In this document: positions 25,926 through 34,414 of the stretch, piece after piece
Layout of the letters: each line of letters opens with the position of its first letter
How positions within the stretch are numbered: the stretch's first letter is position 1
Source of the DNA: Desulfobacteraceae bacterium Eth-SRB2
Lineage (GTDB): Bacteria; Desulfobacterota; Desulfobacteria; Desulfobacterales; UBA11574
Direction of reading: 5' to 3'
DNA length: 48,377 nt
Assembly: GCA_004193595.1 (NCBI GenBank)
Contig: RPGQ01000002.1
Coordinates: 67,965-116,341 of the forward strand
The notes under the pieces: generated by a model
What the model was told of the DNA's origin: nothing
What the model saw: only the letters and a program-made list of their open reading frames with translations
The model's database searches: none
Program-made: the position numbers and the translations under genes

Positions 25926-26124
25926 GTTCACGGTTCCACGGTTCACGGTTTATGCATTCGCAGAAAGTCTGTCATTCCTGCGCAGGCGGGAATCCATAAA
26001 AGGCTAAGCAGTTGAAAAGACTGGATTCCCGCCTGCGCGGGAATGACAAAATTGTGTATATTTCGACTTTTTACGAGACCATCAAGGTTAGAGAGCTGCT
26101 AACCTTGAACCGTGGAACCTTGAA
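25926..26124. repeat. Nested palindromic repeat element between two methyltransferase genes
   Basis: The outer arms at 25926-25951 and 26099-26124 are imperfect inverted repeats built of GGTTCA(C/A)GGTTCC units. Inside, 25970-25997 and 26021-26047 form a second inverted repeat (GCGCAGGCGGGAATCC / GGATTCCCGCCTGCGC), followed by boundary motif C at 26066-26084. This looks like one repeat inserted within another. Confidence 0.75.
26066..26084 (+). repeat. Boundary motif C, copy 3
   Basis: ACTTTTTACGAGACCATCA lies beside the inverted repeat at 25970-26047. It suggests that the isolated copies elsewhere are right-end remnants of a longer repeat unit. Confidence 0.65.
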
Positions 26125-26168
26125 CCTTGAACCTTGAACTCGGGATTGATGTACCACATATTTTGAGA

Positions 26169-27908
26169 ATGTCAACATTACAAAGATACCTTACGCGAAG
26201 TATCCAGATTTTACGAAGTGAAGGCATAGGGGCGCTTTGGAGACGCATAGGTTTAAAGATTAAGAGCGCCAAAAGATTTAGAACAACTATGCCGCGGAAA
26301 CATCGAAATGAAGGAATCATTCTCCCGTATAAATTTGTCGCAGAAACGCCTGACAGACACGAAAAAGAAGCCGGGAGAATAGACAAGTACAGGCCTCTCA
26401 TCGGAGAATTCGCGTGGCACAATATCACTATTGATCCCTCTATCGAGAGCGTCAGCGAACAGCACTTCAAACTTGTTTGCGATGTTCTGAAGAAACATGA
26501 CCTCTGGAACGCGATTGAAGATCTCAGAATCCTTGAAGTCGCAAGCTATGCCCATACCACGGGTTACCGGCTTGCGAAACTCGGCCCCAAGGTCACTCTC
26601 TTCGACATTTCGGCAAAAACGCTGGAACTCGGCCACAAGATAGCTGACGGGACCGGAAAAAACGGAGATGTCAGGCGTGTAGCAGGAGATTTTCACGATC
26701 TTCCTTTCGAAGATGCAACCTTTGATTTTGTCTTTATCTGCTCAGCCTTACATCATACCCTCCGCTGGAAAAAAGTACTTGACGAGATGATAAGAGTCCT
26801 CGCGCCGAACGCGCTTCTTTTCGTGGAAAATGAACCGTGCCTCAGAAAAGCATGCTTCTACGGTTTTCGTACGAACCGCGAAGATGATTTCACCCCTTTC
26901 GAAAAAGAGCTTAATTCGTCGGGGATCCTTAGAACCTTTGCCGAACCTTATCCCGGAAGCAGGCCCGAAACCCTCTTCGGAATGATTGAAAACCAGCGGA
27001 TACCTTTGGATGAGTTGCTTGGGGAGATGAGCCGAAAAGCCCACATTCTGGAGCTTGAACTCAAGCCCGAAAGCTGCATGGGCAAACTTGAACAGGATTG
27101 GATCAAGGCTCAAAAGACAAGCGAACAAAAACTGTCTCGCATTATCGCGGACTCATTGATCATAAGAGGGAAAAAGGCATTTAAAGTAATGTCTGAAAAG
27201 GACCGCGGGCTGGGATTCAAAGTTCCCGGCAATGAGGAAATTGAAGCTCTTGCCCAAAAGGTTGCCGGACTTATAAAAGAGCTGCCTGAATCAGAGAGAA
27301 GCCTGGAATACAGAATTGGTCTATCGAATATATTTGGAGCGCCCGTAAGGTCGATTCTTAAAAAGAAAACATTCATAGGTGAAGAAAAATGGCCAAACAA
27401 GGAAGAACACGGATCATTCAACCGAAAAAGTGTGCTGCATAATGGGGTATACTACTGCTTTGCAGAGGATTTGAGCAAAATACTTATTGATAGCTCCTCT
27501 TTGCTGCCATCCATAGAAAATGATGATCCGGTTACCATCGCCGAAGCATTTACAACGGAAGATTGGTCTTATCAAAAGCATTCAAACAGCCTCAGAGCCC
27601 TTGCGCTCAACTCACGAAAAGGAGAAATCCGTATATCCACGAAAGGCTTGAATATCCTCGTGCTGCTCCGCCTTTATGTTGCCGAAAGCACATCAGGAGG
27701 CTACAATGTATGCATTTACCACCGGGGAAAAAGGCTATTTTCCTATGACGTTTGGCAAAGTGACTCAATCCTCTTTGCTGAAGTCATAGAGGTCGATGGA
27801 AGAAAAGACCTTACGCTCCACGTTGAAAAAACGCCCCTGGTTAATCCCGCAACGCAATCTGATGCCGGAGTCGTCCTTGTGAATTACGCCGCGGCTTTTG
27901 GGATTTAA
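26169..27908 (+). CDS. Methyltransferase with shared N-terminal module and C-terminal beta domain
   Basis: The product is 579 residues from ATG 26169; the in-frame TTG 26127 lies inside a repeat and is unlikely. Residues 1-35 (MSTLQRYLTRS, EGIGALWRRI) are nearly the same as the start of the glycosyltransferase at 35245. Residues about 120-240 are a class I methyltransferase (ILEVASYAHTTGYRLAKLGP, VAGDFHDLPFEDATFDFVFI, EMIRVLAPNALLFVENEP). The middle is helical. The last 170 residues look like a beta-sandwich, possibly carbohydrate-binding. The substrate is unknown; its place in the cluster suggests glycan methylation. No clear ribosome site is seen. Confidence 0.8.
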   Translation: MSTLQRYLTRSIQILRSEGIGALWRRIGLKIKSAKRFRTTMPRKHRNEGIILPYKFVAETPDRHEKEAGRIDKYRPLIGEFAWHNITIDPSIESVSEQHFKLVCDVLKKHDLWNAIEDLRILEVASYAHTTGYRLAKLGPKVTLFDISAKTLELGHKIADGTGKNGDVRRVAGDFHDLPFEDATFDFVFICSALHHTLRWKKVLDEMIRVLAPNALLFVENEPCLRKACFYGFRTNREDDFTPFEKELNSSGILRTFAEPYPGSRPETLFGMIENQRIPLDELLGEMSRKAHILELELKPESCMGKLEQDWIKAQKTSEQKLSRIIADSLIIRGKKAFKVMSEKDRGLGFKVPGNEEIEALAQKVAGLIKELPESERSLEYRIGLSNIFGAPVRSILKKKTFIGEEKWPNKEEHGSFNRKSVLHNGVYYCFAEDLSKILIDSSSLLPSIENDDPVTIAEAFTTEDWSYQKHSNSLRALALNSRKGEIRISTKGLNILVLLRLYVAESTSGGYNVCIYHRGKRLFSYDVWQSDSILFAEVIEVDGRKDLTLHVEKTPLVNPATQSDAGVVLVNYAAAFGI

Positions 27909-27923
27909 CCGCTATTTCGAACA

Positions 27924-27942
27924 ACTTTTTACGAAACCATAA
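27924..27942 (+). repeat. Boundary motif C, copy 4
   Basis: ACTTTTTACGAAACCATAA starts 15 bases after the stop of the methyltransferase gene and 15 bases before repeat B copy 2. Confidence 0.65.
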
Positions 27943-27957
27943 ATTTTTACAGGATGA

Positions 27958-28126
27958 GAGACTTTTGAAAAACGTTCAATTTTGTTCAAGGCCAAGGAAG
28001 GCGAAAATTTATACCACCCCGATGAAAAACACATCGGGACAGGCATCCATACATTGAGTATTTTGAGGATTAAAATTTGAGCCTGACGCCGGAATTGGGC
28101 AAAAGGGGGCGTTTTGCAAAGGTCTC
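27958..28126 (+). repeat. Repeat family B, copy 2, with internal hairpin insert
   Basis: The ends are GAGACTTTTG and CAAAGGTCTC, flanked by a 5-bp direct duplication GATGA (27953-27957 and 28127-28131). It is 27 bases longer than the other copies because of an internal segment that contains a perfect 7-bp hairpin, CCCGATG / CATCGGG (28018-28038). Confidence 0.88.
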
Positions 28127-28173
28127 GATGAAAAACTGCATTAAAAGCCGTTCCATACTATGGGTAAGGTCAC

Positions 28174-29814
28174 GTGGCTAAAAACATATTTTTAGTTTTT
28201 CTAACGGTTATATTATGCTTTTTTGTTGGGGAACTAACGATAAGATTCATTGATCCCCCTTATTTCAAGAACCCCTACAGGAAATATGATTCCGAATTGG
28301 GATGGACTAATCGGAAGGAATGTTCTTCTTATAATATACAAGGCGATAAGAAACCATGGCTTTTAGAGTTTAACAAGGAAGGTTTCAGGGGCGTAAATTA
28401 TCCGGTTATAAAACCCCGGAATACACGTCGCGTTATTATTTTAGGGGACTCGCTTTCCGAAGCCACTCAAGTGAATCTCGAGGATATATATTGGCGGAAG
28501 CTCAATCATCTGCTGGAAAAAAGCAGTTCCTTATATCGGTGGGAGGTCATTAATTTCGGGGCAGGAGATTATGGCACAACACAGGAGTATTTGGCATTGG
28601 TTGGCAGAGCTCTGAAATACGCTCCGGACCTAATCGTGCTACAAGTCTTTCCACTGAATGATATCTGCAACAACAGCATTACTGCTGCCAAAATCGCTAG
28701 TCCGCAGGACGAGTATCGCCCCTATTTCGATCCTAAAACGCAATACCGAACGATCACCTACACCAGTCCGACAACAGCATGGTTGCGTCGCCATCTTGTT
28801 TTGTTTCGTTTTTTCGATGTCCGAATTCGGCATCTAACATCAAAAATTAGTGGAAAACCATATGCAGGAAGCAGCGATTCCTGGCTTTCTCATATACAAA
28901 GTAAATTGACCGAATTTGGTTTGCCAACAGTGTCACTTTATGATTCACCGTTATATTCCGCCCTGGCGTCTATTCTCTTGAATACTTTTGCCGAACCAAA
29001 ATACCAACTGCCGTTTATACGTGATGGATGGGAAGCAACGGATCATGCCATAAAGCAAATATATGTAATCGCTGAAAAGGCAAGAATACCAATAATTGTT
29101 CTTGTATTTCCGGGAGAACTCGAGCTTTCGCCTAAATACGCCAAGTGGCGAAACAGGTTTCCTTTCCCTGTAAACAGACACTATCCGGGACAGAGAATTG
29201 CCGCTGTATTACGTCCCTACAATGTTCCCCTGCTTACATTTATTGATACTTTTGAAGAATGCCCGGATAAAGTTATCCCTTATATTGATGGGCACTTTAA
29301 TGCAGCTGCCCACGAAATTGTTGCGAATCTTCTCGTAAACGTTATCCGCAATGTTTTGCCTGAAGTGCCCGATTATCAATGGGGTAAAATTTTTACTTTT
29401 GACGGCAGGGGTATGGGTCAGGGATCTCTTACCTATGGTATCGCAAAACCTGCCATGGACATTTCCTGGACCATAGCCGAGAAGGCCGGCATCCACCTGC
29501 AATTGCCGCAAACAGAAAAACAACTCATTATGAAACTACGAGCTGTTCCCTTTGCGCCCGAGAAACTTGGGACCAACCAATCTGTCAACATATATTTTAA
29601 CGGAAAAAAGATTGCCTGTTGGTCACTTTTCGGCAAATCTATGACAACATATCAGGCGTTGATAGCTCCGTCATTGATCGCAGCTGATAAGCCTTCTGAA
29701 ATTATGTTCGAATTCAGCGAACGGCAATCACCGAATACGTTAGGTATTTCGCCCGACGCGCGCCTTTTGGGATTGGCGCTTTTCGATTTGGTTATCGATG
29801 AAGTGCCTAAATAA
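28174..29814 (+). CDS. Membrane-anchored SGNH-hydrolase-like protein
   Basis: The product is 546 residues from GTG 28174 (AAGGT just upstream). An N-terminal membrane span (IFLVFLTVILCFFVGEL) is followed by the SGNH nucleophile block VIILGDSLSEA (Ser93), NFGAGDYGTTQEYLAL (block II/III-like Gly and Asn region), and DGHFNAAAHE at about 373, giving the catalytic Asp and His. Family members act as O-acyltransferases or esterases on exported glycans (AlgX/DltD-like context). Residues about 410-546 are a separate beta domain. It is followed closely by the SxtJ, DUF5989 and carbamoyltransferase genes, and this gene order suggests one decoration module. Confidence 0.82.
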   Translation: MAKNIFLVFLTVILCFFVGELTIRFIDPPYFKNPYRKYDSELGWTNRKECSSYNIQGDKKPWLLEFNKEGFRGVNYPVIKPRNTRRVIILGDSLSEATQVNLEDIYWRKLNHLLEKSSSLYRWEVINFGAGDYGTTQEYLALVGRALKYAPDLIVLQVFPLNDICNNSITAAKIASPQDEYRPYFDPKTQYRTITYTSPTTAWLRRHLVLFRFFDVRIRHLTSKISGKPYAGSSDSWLSHIQSKLTEFGLPTVSLYDSPLYSALASILLNTFAEPKYQLPFIRDGWEATDHAIKQIYVIAEKARIPIIVLVFPGELELSPKYAKWRNRFPFPVNRHYPGQRIAAVLRPYNVPLLTFIDTFEECPDKVIPYIDGHFNAAAHEIVANLLVNVIRNVLPEVPDYQWGKIFTFDGRGMGQGSLTYGIAKPAMDISWTIAEKAGIHLQLPQTEKQLIMKLRAVPFAPEKLGTNQSVNIYFNGKKIACWSLFGKSMTTYQALIAPSLIAADKPSEIMFEFSERQSPNTLGISPDARLLGLALFDLVIDEVPK

Positions 29815-29824
29815 ATTATAGTAT

Positions 29825-30241
29825 ATGGATTTTTCGACTTTAAACGCCAGTAAGAATATATCTCATCAAAAGATGACCAGGGAAAAAGTAAAAGACGCAG
29901 GGATGGTCATATCATTCGTTTGCCTTTTCGCGGGCTATTTTTTTCAAGTTCAACCGCTCATACTTTTATCGCTCGTGCTTTTATTCGTCAATATGATCAT
30001 CCCCGCGATATACCATTATCCGGCAAGAGCATTGTTCTTCATCTCCGACTTATTAGGGTCTGTAATGTCAAAAATTTTATTAACGGTAATTTACTACGTA
30101 TTTGTCACCCCATTAGGTTTTATGCTGCGATCAATTGCCAAGGACCCTTTGCAATTAAAAAAATGGAAACAAGATAAATCGACTGTGTTCAAAATCAGAG
30201 AACACGAATTTCAATCTGAAGATCTCGAGAGACCTTATTGA
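29825..30241 (+). CDS. SxtJ-family small membrane protein
   Basis: The product is 138 residues. Two to three hydrophobic spans (MVISFVCLFAGYFFQVQPLI, LILLSLVLLFVNMII, then ILLTVIYYVFVTPLGFML) and a polar tail with DPLQLKKW, typical of the SxtJ family, are visible. Members nearly always stand next to a carbamoyltransferase and a ~50-residue DUF5989 protein, as here. The role is unproven; a membrane anchor or scaffold for the carbamoyltransferase is an inference. It starts 10 bases after the SGNH gene stop. Confidence 0.8.
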   Translation: MDFSTLNASKNISHQKMTREKVKDAGMVISFVCLFAGYFFQVQPLILLSLVLLFVNMIIPAIYHYPARALFFISDLLGSVMSKILLTVIYYVFVTPLGFMLRSIAKDPLQLKKWKQDKSTVFKIREHEFQSEDLERPY

Positions 30242-30253
30242 GGAATATCAAAT

Positions 30254-30403
30254 ATGGAGTTTTTGCGTGATTTGTGGGGATATTTCAAAGTCAGGAAAAA
30301 GTATTGGCTGCTACCTGTCATTATTATGTTGCTTTTATTCGGCGCTTTGATCGTTTTTACCAGTGGCTCAGCAATTGCTCCATTTATCTATACAATATTT
30401 TAA
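30254..30403 (+). CDS. DUF5989-like 49-aa membrane protein
   Basis: ATG 30254 to TAA 30401-30403 encodes 49 residues: MEFLRDLWGYFKVRKKYWLL, then a single hydrophobic segment (PVIIMLLLFGALIVF) and a short tail ending FIYTIF. The EFLRDLWxFxxxRKKxWLxP start and its position between SxtJ and a carbamoyltransferase match the DUF5989 family. It begins 12 bases after the SxtJ stop and ends 12 bases before the next start. It is easily missed because of its size. Confidence 0.85.
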   Translation: MEFLRDLWGYFKVRKKYWLLPVIIMLLLFGALIVFTSGSAIAPFIYTIF

Positions 30404-30415
30404 CAGGAGAACTTT

Positions 30416-32236
30416 ATGGCCGAAGCCATTTTGGGTTTGTCGGCTTATTATCACGACAGCGCCGCCGCCATTTTAGTCGACGGAAAGATTATCGCCGCTG
30501 CGCAAGAGGAAAGGTTTACCAGAAAAAAGCACGATTCGTCCTTTCCCGTAAATGCTGCCAGGTATGTTTTAGAGGAGGCGGGGTTAGAATTGGACAGTGT
30601 TGAAGCTGTCGCATTTTACGACAAGCCTTATCTCAAGTTTGAAAGATTACTCGAAACCTACCACGCGTTCGCTCCAAGAGGACTAAAAAGCTTTCTTCTG
30701 GCAATGCCGGTTTGGATCAAAGAAAAGTTGTTTATGAGAAAGATGCTTCGGGAGGAACTCTCTGAAATTGGGACGGGCAAGCCCAAAATCCTGTTTCCCG
30801 AACACCATCTCTCTCATGCGGCCAGTGCTTTTTACCCTTCACCCTTCGATGAAGCGGCAATTCTCACGGTTGACGGAGTGGGTGAATGGGCCACAACCAC
30901 AATCGGCCATGGCAAAATAAATAAAATCGATATCCTGCGTGAACTGGATTTTCCACACTCGCTTGGCCTTCTGTATTCAGCGTTCACCTACTACTGCGGA
31001 TTCAAGGTAAACAGTGGAGAATATAAATTGATGGGTCTCTCTCCATATGGCAACCCTGATTCTGACGAGGTAAAAAAATGGAAACGGGTAATTCTTGAAG
31101 AGCTGGTCGATGTCAGGGAAGATGGTTCTTTCCTGCTCAATATGAATTATTTCGATTATGCTACGGGCCTGACCATGTGCAACGATGCGCTTTGGAAACG
31201 GTTATTCGGTATTCATAGAAGAGAATTAGAAAGTGAGTTGACACAACCGGATATGAATCTTGCACTGGCCATCCAGCAAGTTACAGAAGAGATACTCCTT
31301 CGTTTGGCTAAAACTGCCAAAGAGATAACATCCAGTAATCGCCTGGTGATGGCCGGTGGAGTAGCGCTAAACTGCGTAGCCAACGGCAAACTTATTCGAA
31401 GAAATATTTTTGAAGATATTTGGATTCAGCCGGCCGCCGGGGACGCGGGAGGCGCATTGGGGGCGGCTTATGCCGCCTGGCACATTGGAAAGGAGAAAAA
31501 TCGGGAGATTATACCGGATCAAGATTCCATGGAGGGAGCATATCTCGGTCCTGAATTTTCTTCGGTTGATGTTGTCCGGATAGCCCGAAAATATCAGACT
31601 CCTTTTAAATACTACTCCAACTTCGACGAATTGTGCAAATATGTCGCAGAACTTTTGGCGCAAGGAAAAATTGTAGGCTGGTTTCAAGGACGTATGGAAT
31701 ACGGCCCAAGGGCTTTAGGAAACAGGAGTATTTTGGGGGATCCCCGTCACCCTGAAATGCAAAAAAGGTTGAATCTGAAAATCAAATACAGAGAAGGATT
31801 TAGACCGTTTGCCCCGTCAGTTTTAGAAGAGGATACGCGAGAGTATTTTGAGATCGATTTTCATTCGCCATACATGCTTCTCGTAGCGCCGGTACAGAAA
31901 AAGCACAGAAACCCTTTGCCTGAAAATTATCACCATCTGGATTTGTTTGAAAAGCTGTATCATTTGCGGTCTGATATTCCGGCAGTAACCCATGTAGATT
32001 ATTCTGCCCGGATTCAAACGGTAAATAAAAATACAAATCACAGGTTCTGGAACTTGATAAATGCCTTCAAACAGGAAACCGGGTACGGTATGCTGGTAAA
32101 CACCAGCTTCAATGTACGTGGTGAACCTATTGTCTGTAATCCGGATGATGCATACAAATGTTTTATGACAACCGAGATGGATTGTCTGGTTATGGAACAA
32201 TTTTTGTTCCTGAAAGAAAATCAGCGAGACCTTTGA
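30416..32236 (+). CDS. NodU/CmcH-type carbamoyltransferase
   Basis: The product is 606 residues with AGGAGA just before ATG 30416. The N-terminal TsaD-like domain shows LGLSAYYHDSAAAIL, EERFTRKKHD, HHLSHAASAFYPSPF (catalytic/metal His), GEYKLMGLSPYG and GGVALNCVANG. The C-terminal half has GPRALGNRSIL, FRPFAPSVL and NTSFNVRGEPIVC. The enzyme transfers a carbamoyl group from carbamoyl phosphate through a carbamoyl-adenylate to a hydroxyl, here probably a sugar of the glycan. The last three codons and the stop (RDL, then TGA) lie inside the left terminus of repeat B copy 3, so the original C-terminus was altered by the insertion. The length is still normal for the family. Confidence 0.95.
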   Translation: MAEAILGLSAYYHDSAAAILVDGKIIAAAQEERFTRKKHDSSFPVNAARYVLEEAGLELDSVEAVAFYDKPYLKFERLLETYHAFAPRGLKSFLLAMPVWIKEKLFMRKMLREELSEIGTGKPKILFPEHHLSHAASAFYPSPFDEAAILTVDGVGEWATTTIGHGKINKIDILRELDFPHSLGLLYSAFTYYCGFKVNSGEYKLMGLSPYGNPDSDEVKKWKRVILEELVDVREDGSFLLNMNYFDYATGLTMCNDALWKRLFGIHRRELESELTQPDMNLALAIQQVTEEILLRLAKTAKEITSSNRLVMAGGVALNCVANGKLIRRNIFEDIWIQPAAGDAGGALGAAYAAWHIGKEKNREIIPDQDSMEGAYLGPEFSSVDVVRIARKYQTPFKYYSNFDELCKYVAELLAQGKIVGWFQGRMEYGPRALGNRSILGDPRHPEMQKRLNLKIKYREGFRPFAPSVLEEDTREYFEIDFHSPYMLLVAPVQKKHRNPLPENYHHLDLFEKLYHLRSDIPAVTHVDYSARIQTVNKNTNHRFWNLINAFKQETGYGMLVNTSFNVRGEPIVCNPDDAYKCFMTTEMDCLVMEQFLFLKENQRDL

Positions 32237-32367
32237 AAAATGTCAATTTTTGTTCAAGTTCAAGAAAGGCGATAATTTTAACCAAATGAATACATTGAGT
32301 ATTTCGAGGATTAAAATTTGAGCCTGACACAGAAATTGAGCAAAAAGGGGCGTTTTGCAAAGGTCTC
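32226..32367 (+). repeat. Repeat family B, copy 3, with target duplication, inside the carbamoyltransferase 3' end
   Basis: The element is 142 bp with ends GAGACCTTTG and CAAAGGTCTC and is flanked by a perfect 5-bp direct repeat TCAGC (32221-32225 and 32368-32372). The stop codon of the carbamoyltransferase (32234-32236) lies within its left end. No ORF of its own is present, so it is a non-autonomous element. Confidence 0.9.
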
Positions 32368-32384
32368 TCAGCCTGCTTTGAGCG

Positions 32385-34199
32385 ATGGTGACAACCGACA
32401 CGAAACGTAAAATGGAAAAAATAAAAAAAATGTATTCTCTGGGTTCCATGTCAAGAACAAGATTAATAAGTTCCATAAGGCTTGTGCTATCTTATATTGA
32501 AAATATAGAAAAGCAAGACGACCTGAAGTTGGATATCGATTTTAAAGGGATTCGAAATAAGCTGTCAGATATATTAAGAAACAAACATATTGTAAATAAC
32601 CATTACATTCATGTTGATGAAATCTTCTCCAATCTCTCTGAAAACAATTCAAAAAAATCTGATACAGGCCTTGCTGAGGTTCAACACTGGGCAGATAAAA
32701 TACACTATTTGGAAGATATTATAAAAGATCTTGGAATACGTTTATTTAAAAAAGTAAAGCATGATCAAAAAGATTCTAACAATAATGATTTTTTATTTCC
32801 GTCTAATTTGGATAGTTTTATAGGAATGATTTATGAAATTAATCTTTTGGAAATGCTATTGGGCAAAACCAAAGTTTTTTCATATCCGGAAACATTATTA
32901 ATTGACACAAGCAATCTTTGTAATTTCAGGTGTAAAATGTGTACAGCCCACTCAAGCGGGGTAAAAACATTACCAGCACATTTTTCAAATATAAAGGGTG
33001 TTCAAGATATATTTCCCTATGTAAAAAGAATCAGTTTTGGAGGAACAGGTGAACCTCTTTTATATCCATATTTAGATGTTCTTGCCGGAATATCTAAGAA
33101 ATATGGACTGCATCAATGGAATAGTGTCGAAATAATAACCAATGGCTCTCTCATCGATAAAAGACTTTCATTATTAGAACATATTGACAAAATTGTAGTC
33201 AGTTTTGACGGCGCGAATAAAAGGACATTTGAATCATTAAGGGCCGGCGCTAAATATGAGAGAATTGTCGATAATATAAAATTGATTAGATCTAAATATC
33301 CTGAGAAGAGCATTACTTTTAACGTTGTTGTATCAAGATTAAATGTCGACGAATTGGTAGACATAGTAAAACTCGGAGTGAATTTGGGTGTTAAGGAAGT
33401 CGTGTTTAATCCCATATGGCTTTATGACCGTTTAACGTTTTTGGAACTTGCAACGTCTGATTATGATTTATTTAAAGAACAAATTAAAACCATAAACAAT
33501 ATAACCAATGGAAATGAAATTCTTATTGTTAATAATTTAACTGAAGAATGGTTCGTCGATGGAGGCAGCGTTCCAAGAAATAAAAAAGAGTTATATGGCC
33601 TTTTAGAACGCACTGAATATCCAAAATCACCTTATATTCGTGATATAAAAGAAATAGAAAATGAATTAAAAGTGATAGAAAATTTCGAGTATTATCCTGT
33701 GAGCATAGAAAGGTATATCAGAGATAGAAAGACTGATAAGACTGATAAGATTAATGAAGAAGACAACGATGTTTATATAAGATACGCGAAGATTCTGTTA
33801 AGGTTGCGTTCTGAATTCGCAAGAAGATTATTGAGTAGGGGGAAAATGTGTATTCCTTTCTGTACGGCACCATGGACCGTTTCATATCTTAATTCTGACG
33901 GTACTGCAAGGGCTTGTTGCACCTTACCGATAGAGGCATCAATTTCGGATAAACAGTTTTTAAAATTCTGGAACAGTCCTGCGTATATAAAATTAAGAGA
34001 AGCAATGACCTATAAGGCCCCTATACCGGAGCTGTGTCAAAATTGTAAACACGAAATGAAATATGCGCGAATGGATAAACTTGTCGATTACGCAGACGAG
34101 TTCGGAGCTAAGCTTGATGAACAAAAGACTTTTGTTCGATCAGGAGCCCGGGTATTTTTTGAAAACCGTACTTATAAAATGCTCTTTAAACGCTGGTAA
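32385..34199 (+). CDS. Radical SAM protein with SPASM-like C-terminal cysteines
   Basis: The product is 604 residues. Residues 1-165 are helical, with no known domain. The cluster motif is C179-x3-C183-x2-C186 (SNLCNFRCKMCTAHSSG), followed by SFGGTGEPLLYPYLD and a VVSFDGANKRTFESLRAGA segment typical of SPASM radical SAM enzymes. The C-terminal cysteines (MCIPFCTAPW, ARACCTLP, CQNCKHEM) should bind auxiliary iron-sulfur clusters. Related proteins act on peptides or sugars; the substrate is unknown here. The gene is visibly richer in A and T than its neighbours and starts 13 bases after the repeat B target duplication, so it may be a recent arrival. The start is uncertain: ATG 32412 is an alternative and neither has a ribosome site. 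Confidence 0.85.
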   Translation: MVTTDTKRKMEKIKKMYSLGSMSRTRLISSIRLVLSYIENIEKQDDLKLDIDFKGIRNKLSDILRNKHIVNNHYIHVDEIFSNLSENNSKKSDTGLAEVQHWADKIHYLEDIIKDLGIRLFKKVKHDQKDSNNNDFLFPSNLDSFIGMIYEINLLEMLLGKTKVFSYPETLLIDTSNLCNFRCKMCTAHSSGVKTLPAHFSNIKGVQDIFPYVKRISFGGTGEPLLYPYLDVLAGISKKYGLHQWNSVEIITNGSLIDKRLSLLEHIDKIVVSFDGANKRTFESLRAGAKYERIVDNIKLIRSKYPEKSITFNVVVSRLNVDELVDIVKLGVNLGVKEVVFNPIWLYDRLTFLELATSDYDLFKEQIKTINNITNGNEILIVNNLTEEWFVDGGSVPRNKKELYGLLERTEYPKSPYIRDIKEIENELKVIENFEYYPVSIERYIRDRKTDKTDKINEEDNDVYIRYAKILLRLRSEFARRLLSRGKMCIPFCTAPWTVSYLNSDGTARACCTLPIEASISDKQFLKFWNSPAYIKLREAMTYKAPIPELCQNCKHEMKYARMDKLVDYADEFGAKLDEQKTFVRSGARVFFENRTYKMLFKRW

Positions 34200-34414
34200 A
34201 TAGATTTTAAAATCAGCCCGATTTTTATTTCCCCCATTATTTTTGCTATGTTAATTAGTTTTGGATCTGAATTCGGTGTTACAAAAGCAAATACCCCTGA
34301 GGAGCTTTAATAAGGCTGTCAAATTGTCAGCAAAACCGATAGGCGATGCTCGTTAGTCATTGACGATGGTGGATTGCTATTATTTGAAATGATAGTTTCA
34401 AGAGGGAAGCTGCT

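Noticed and set aside
26085..26141. Runs of CCTTGAAC units as a possible CRISPR or tandem-repeat regulator
   Set aside because: The units are only 7-8 bases, without spacers of constant length. They are the arms of a palindromic repeat.
26127..26168. TTG 26127 as the start of the methyltransferase gene
   Set aside because: It lies in the repeat arm, and the conserved module shared with 35245 begins around ATG 26169.
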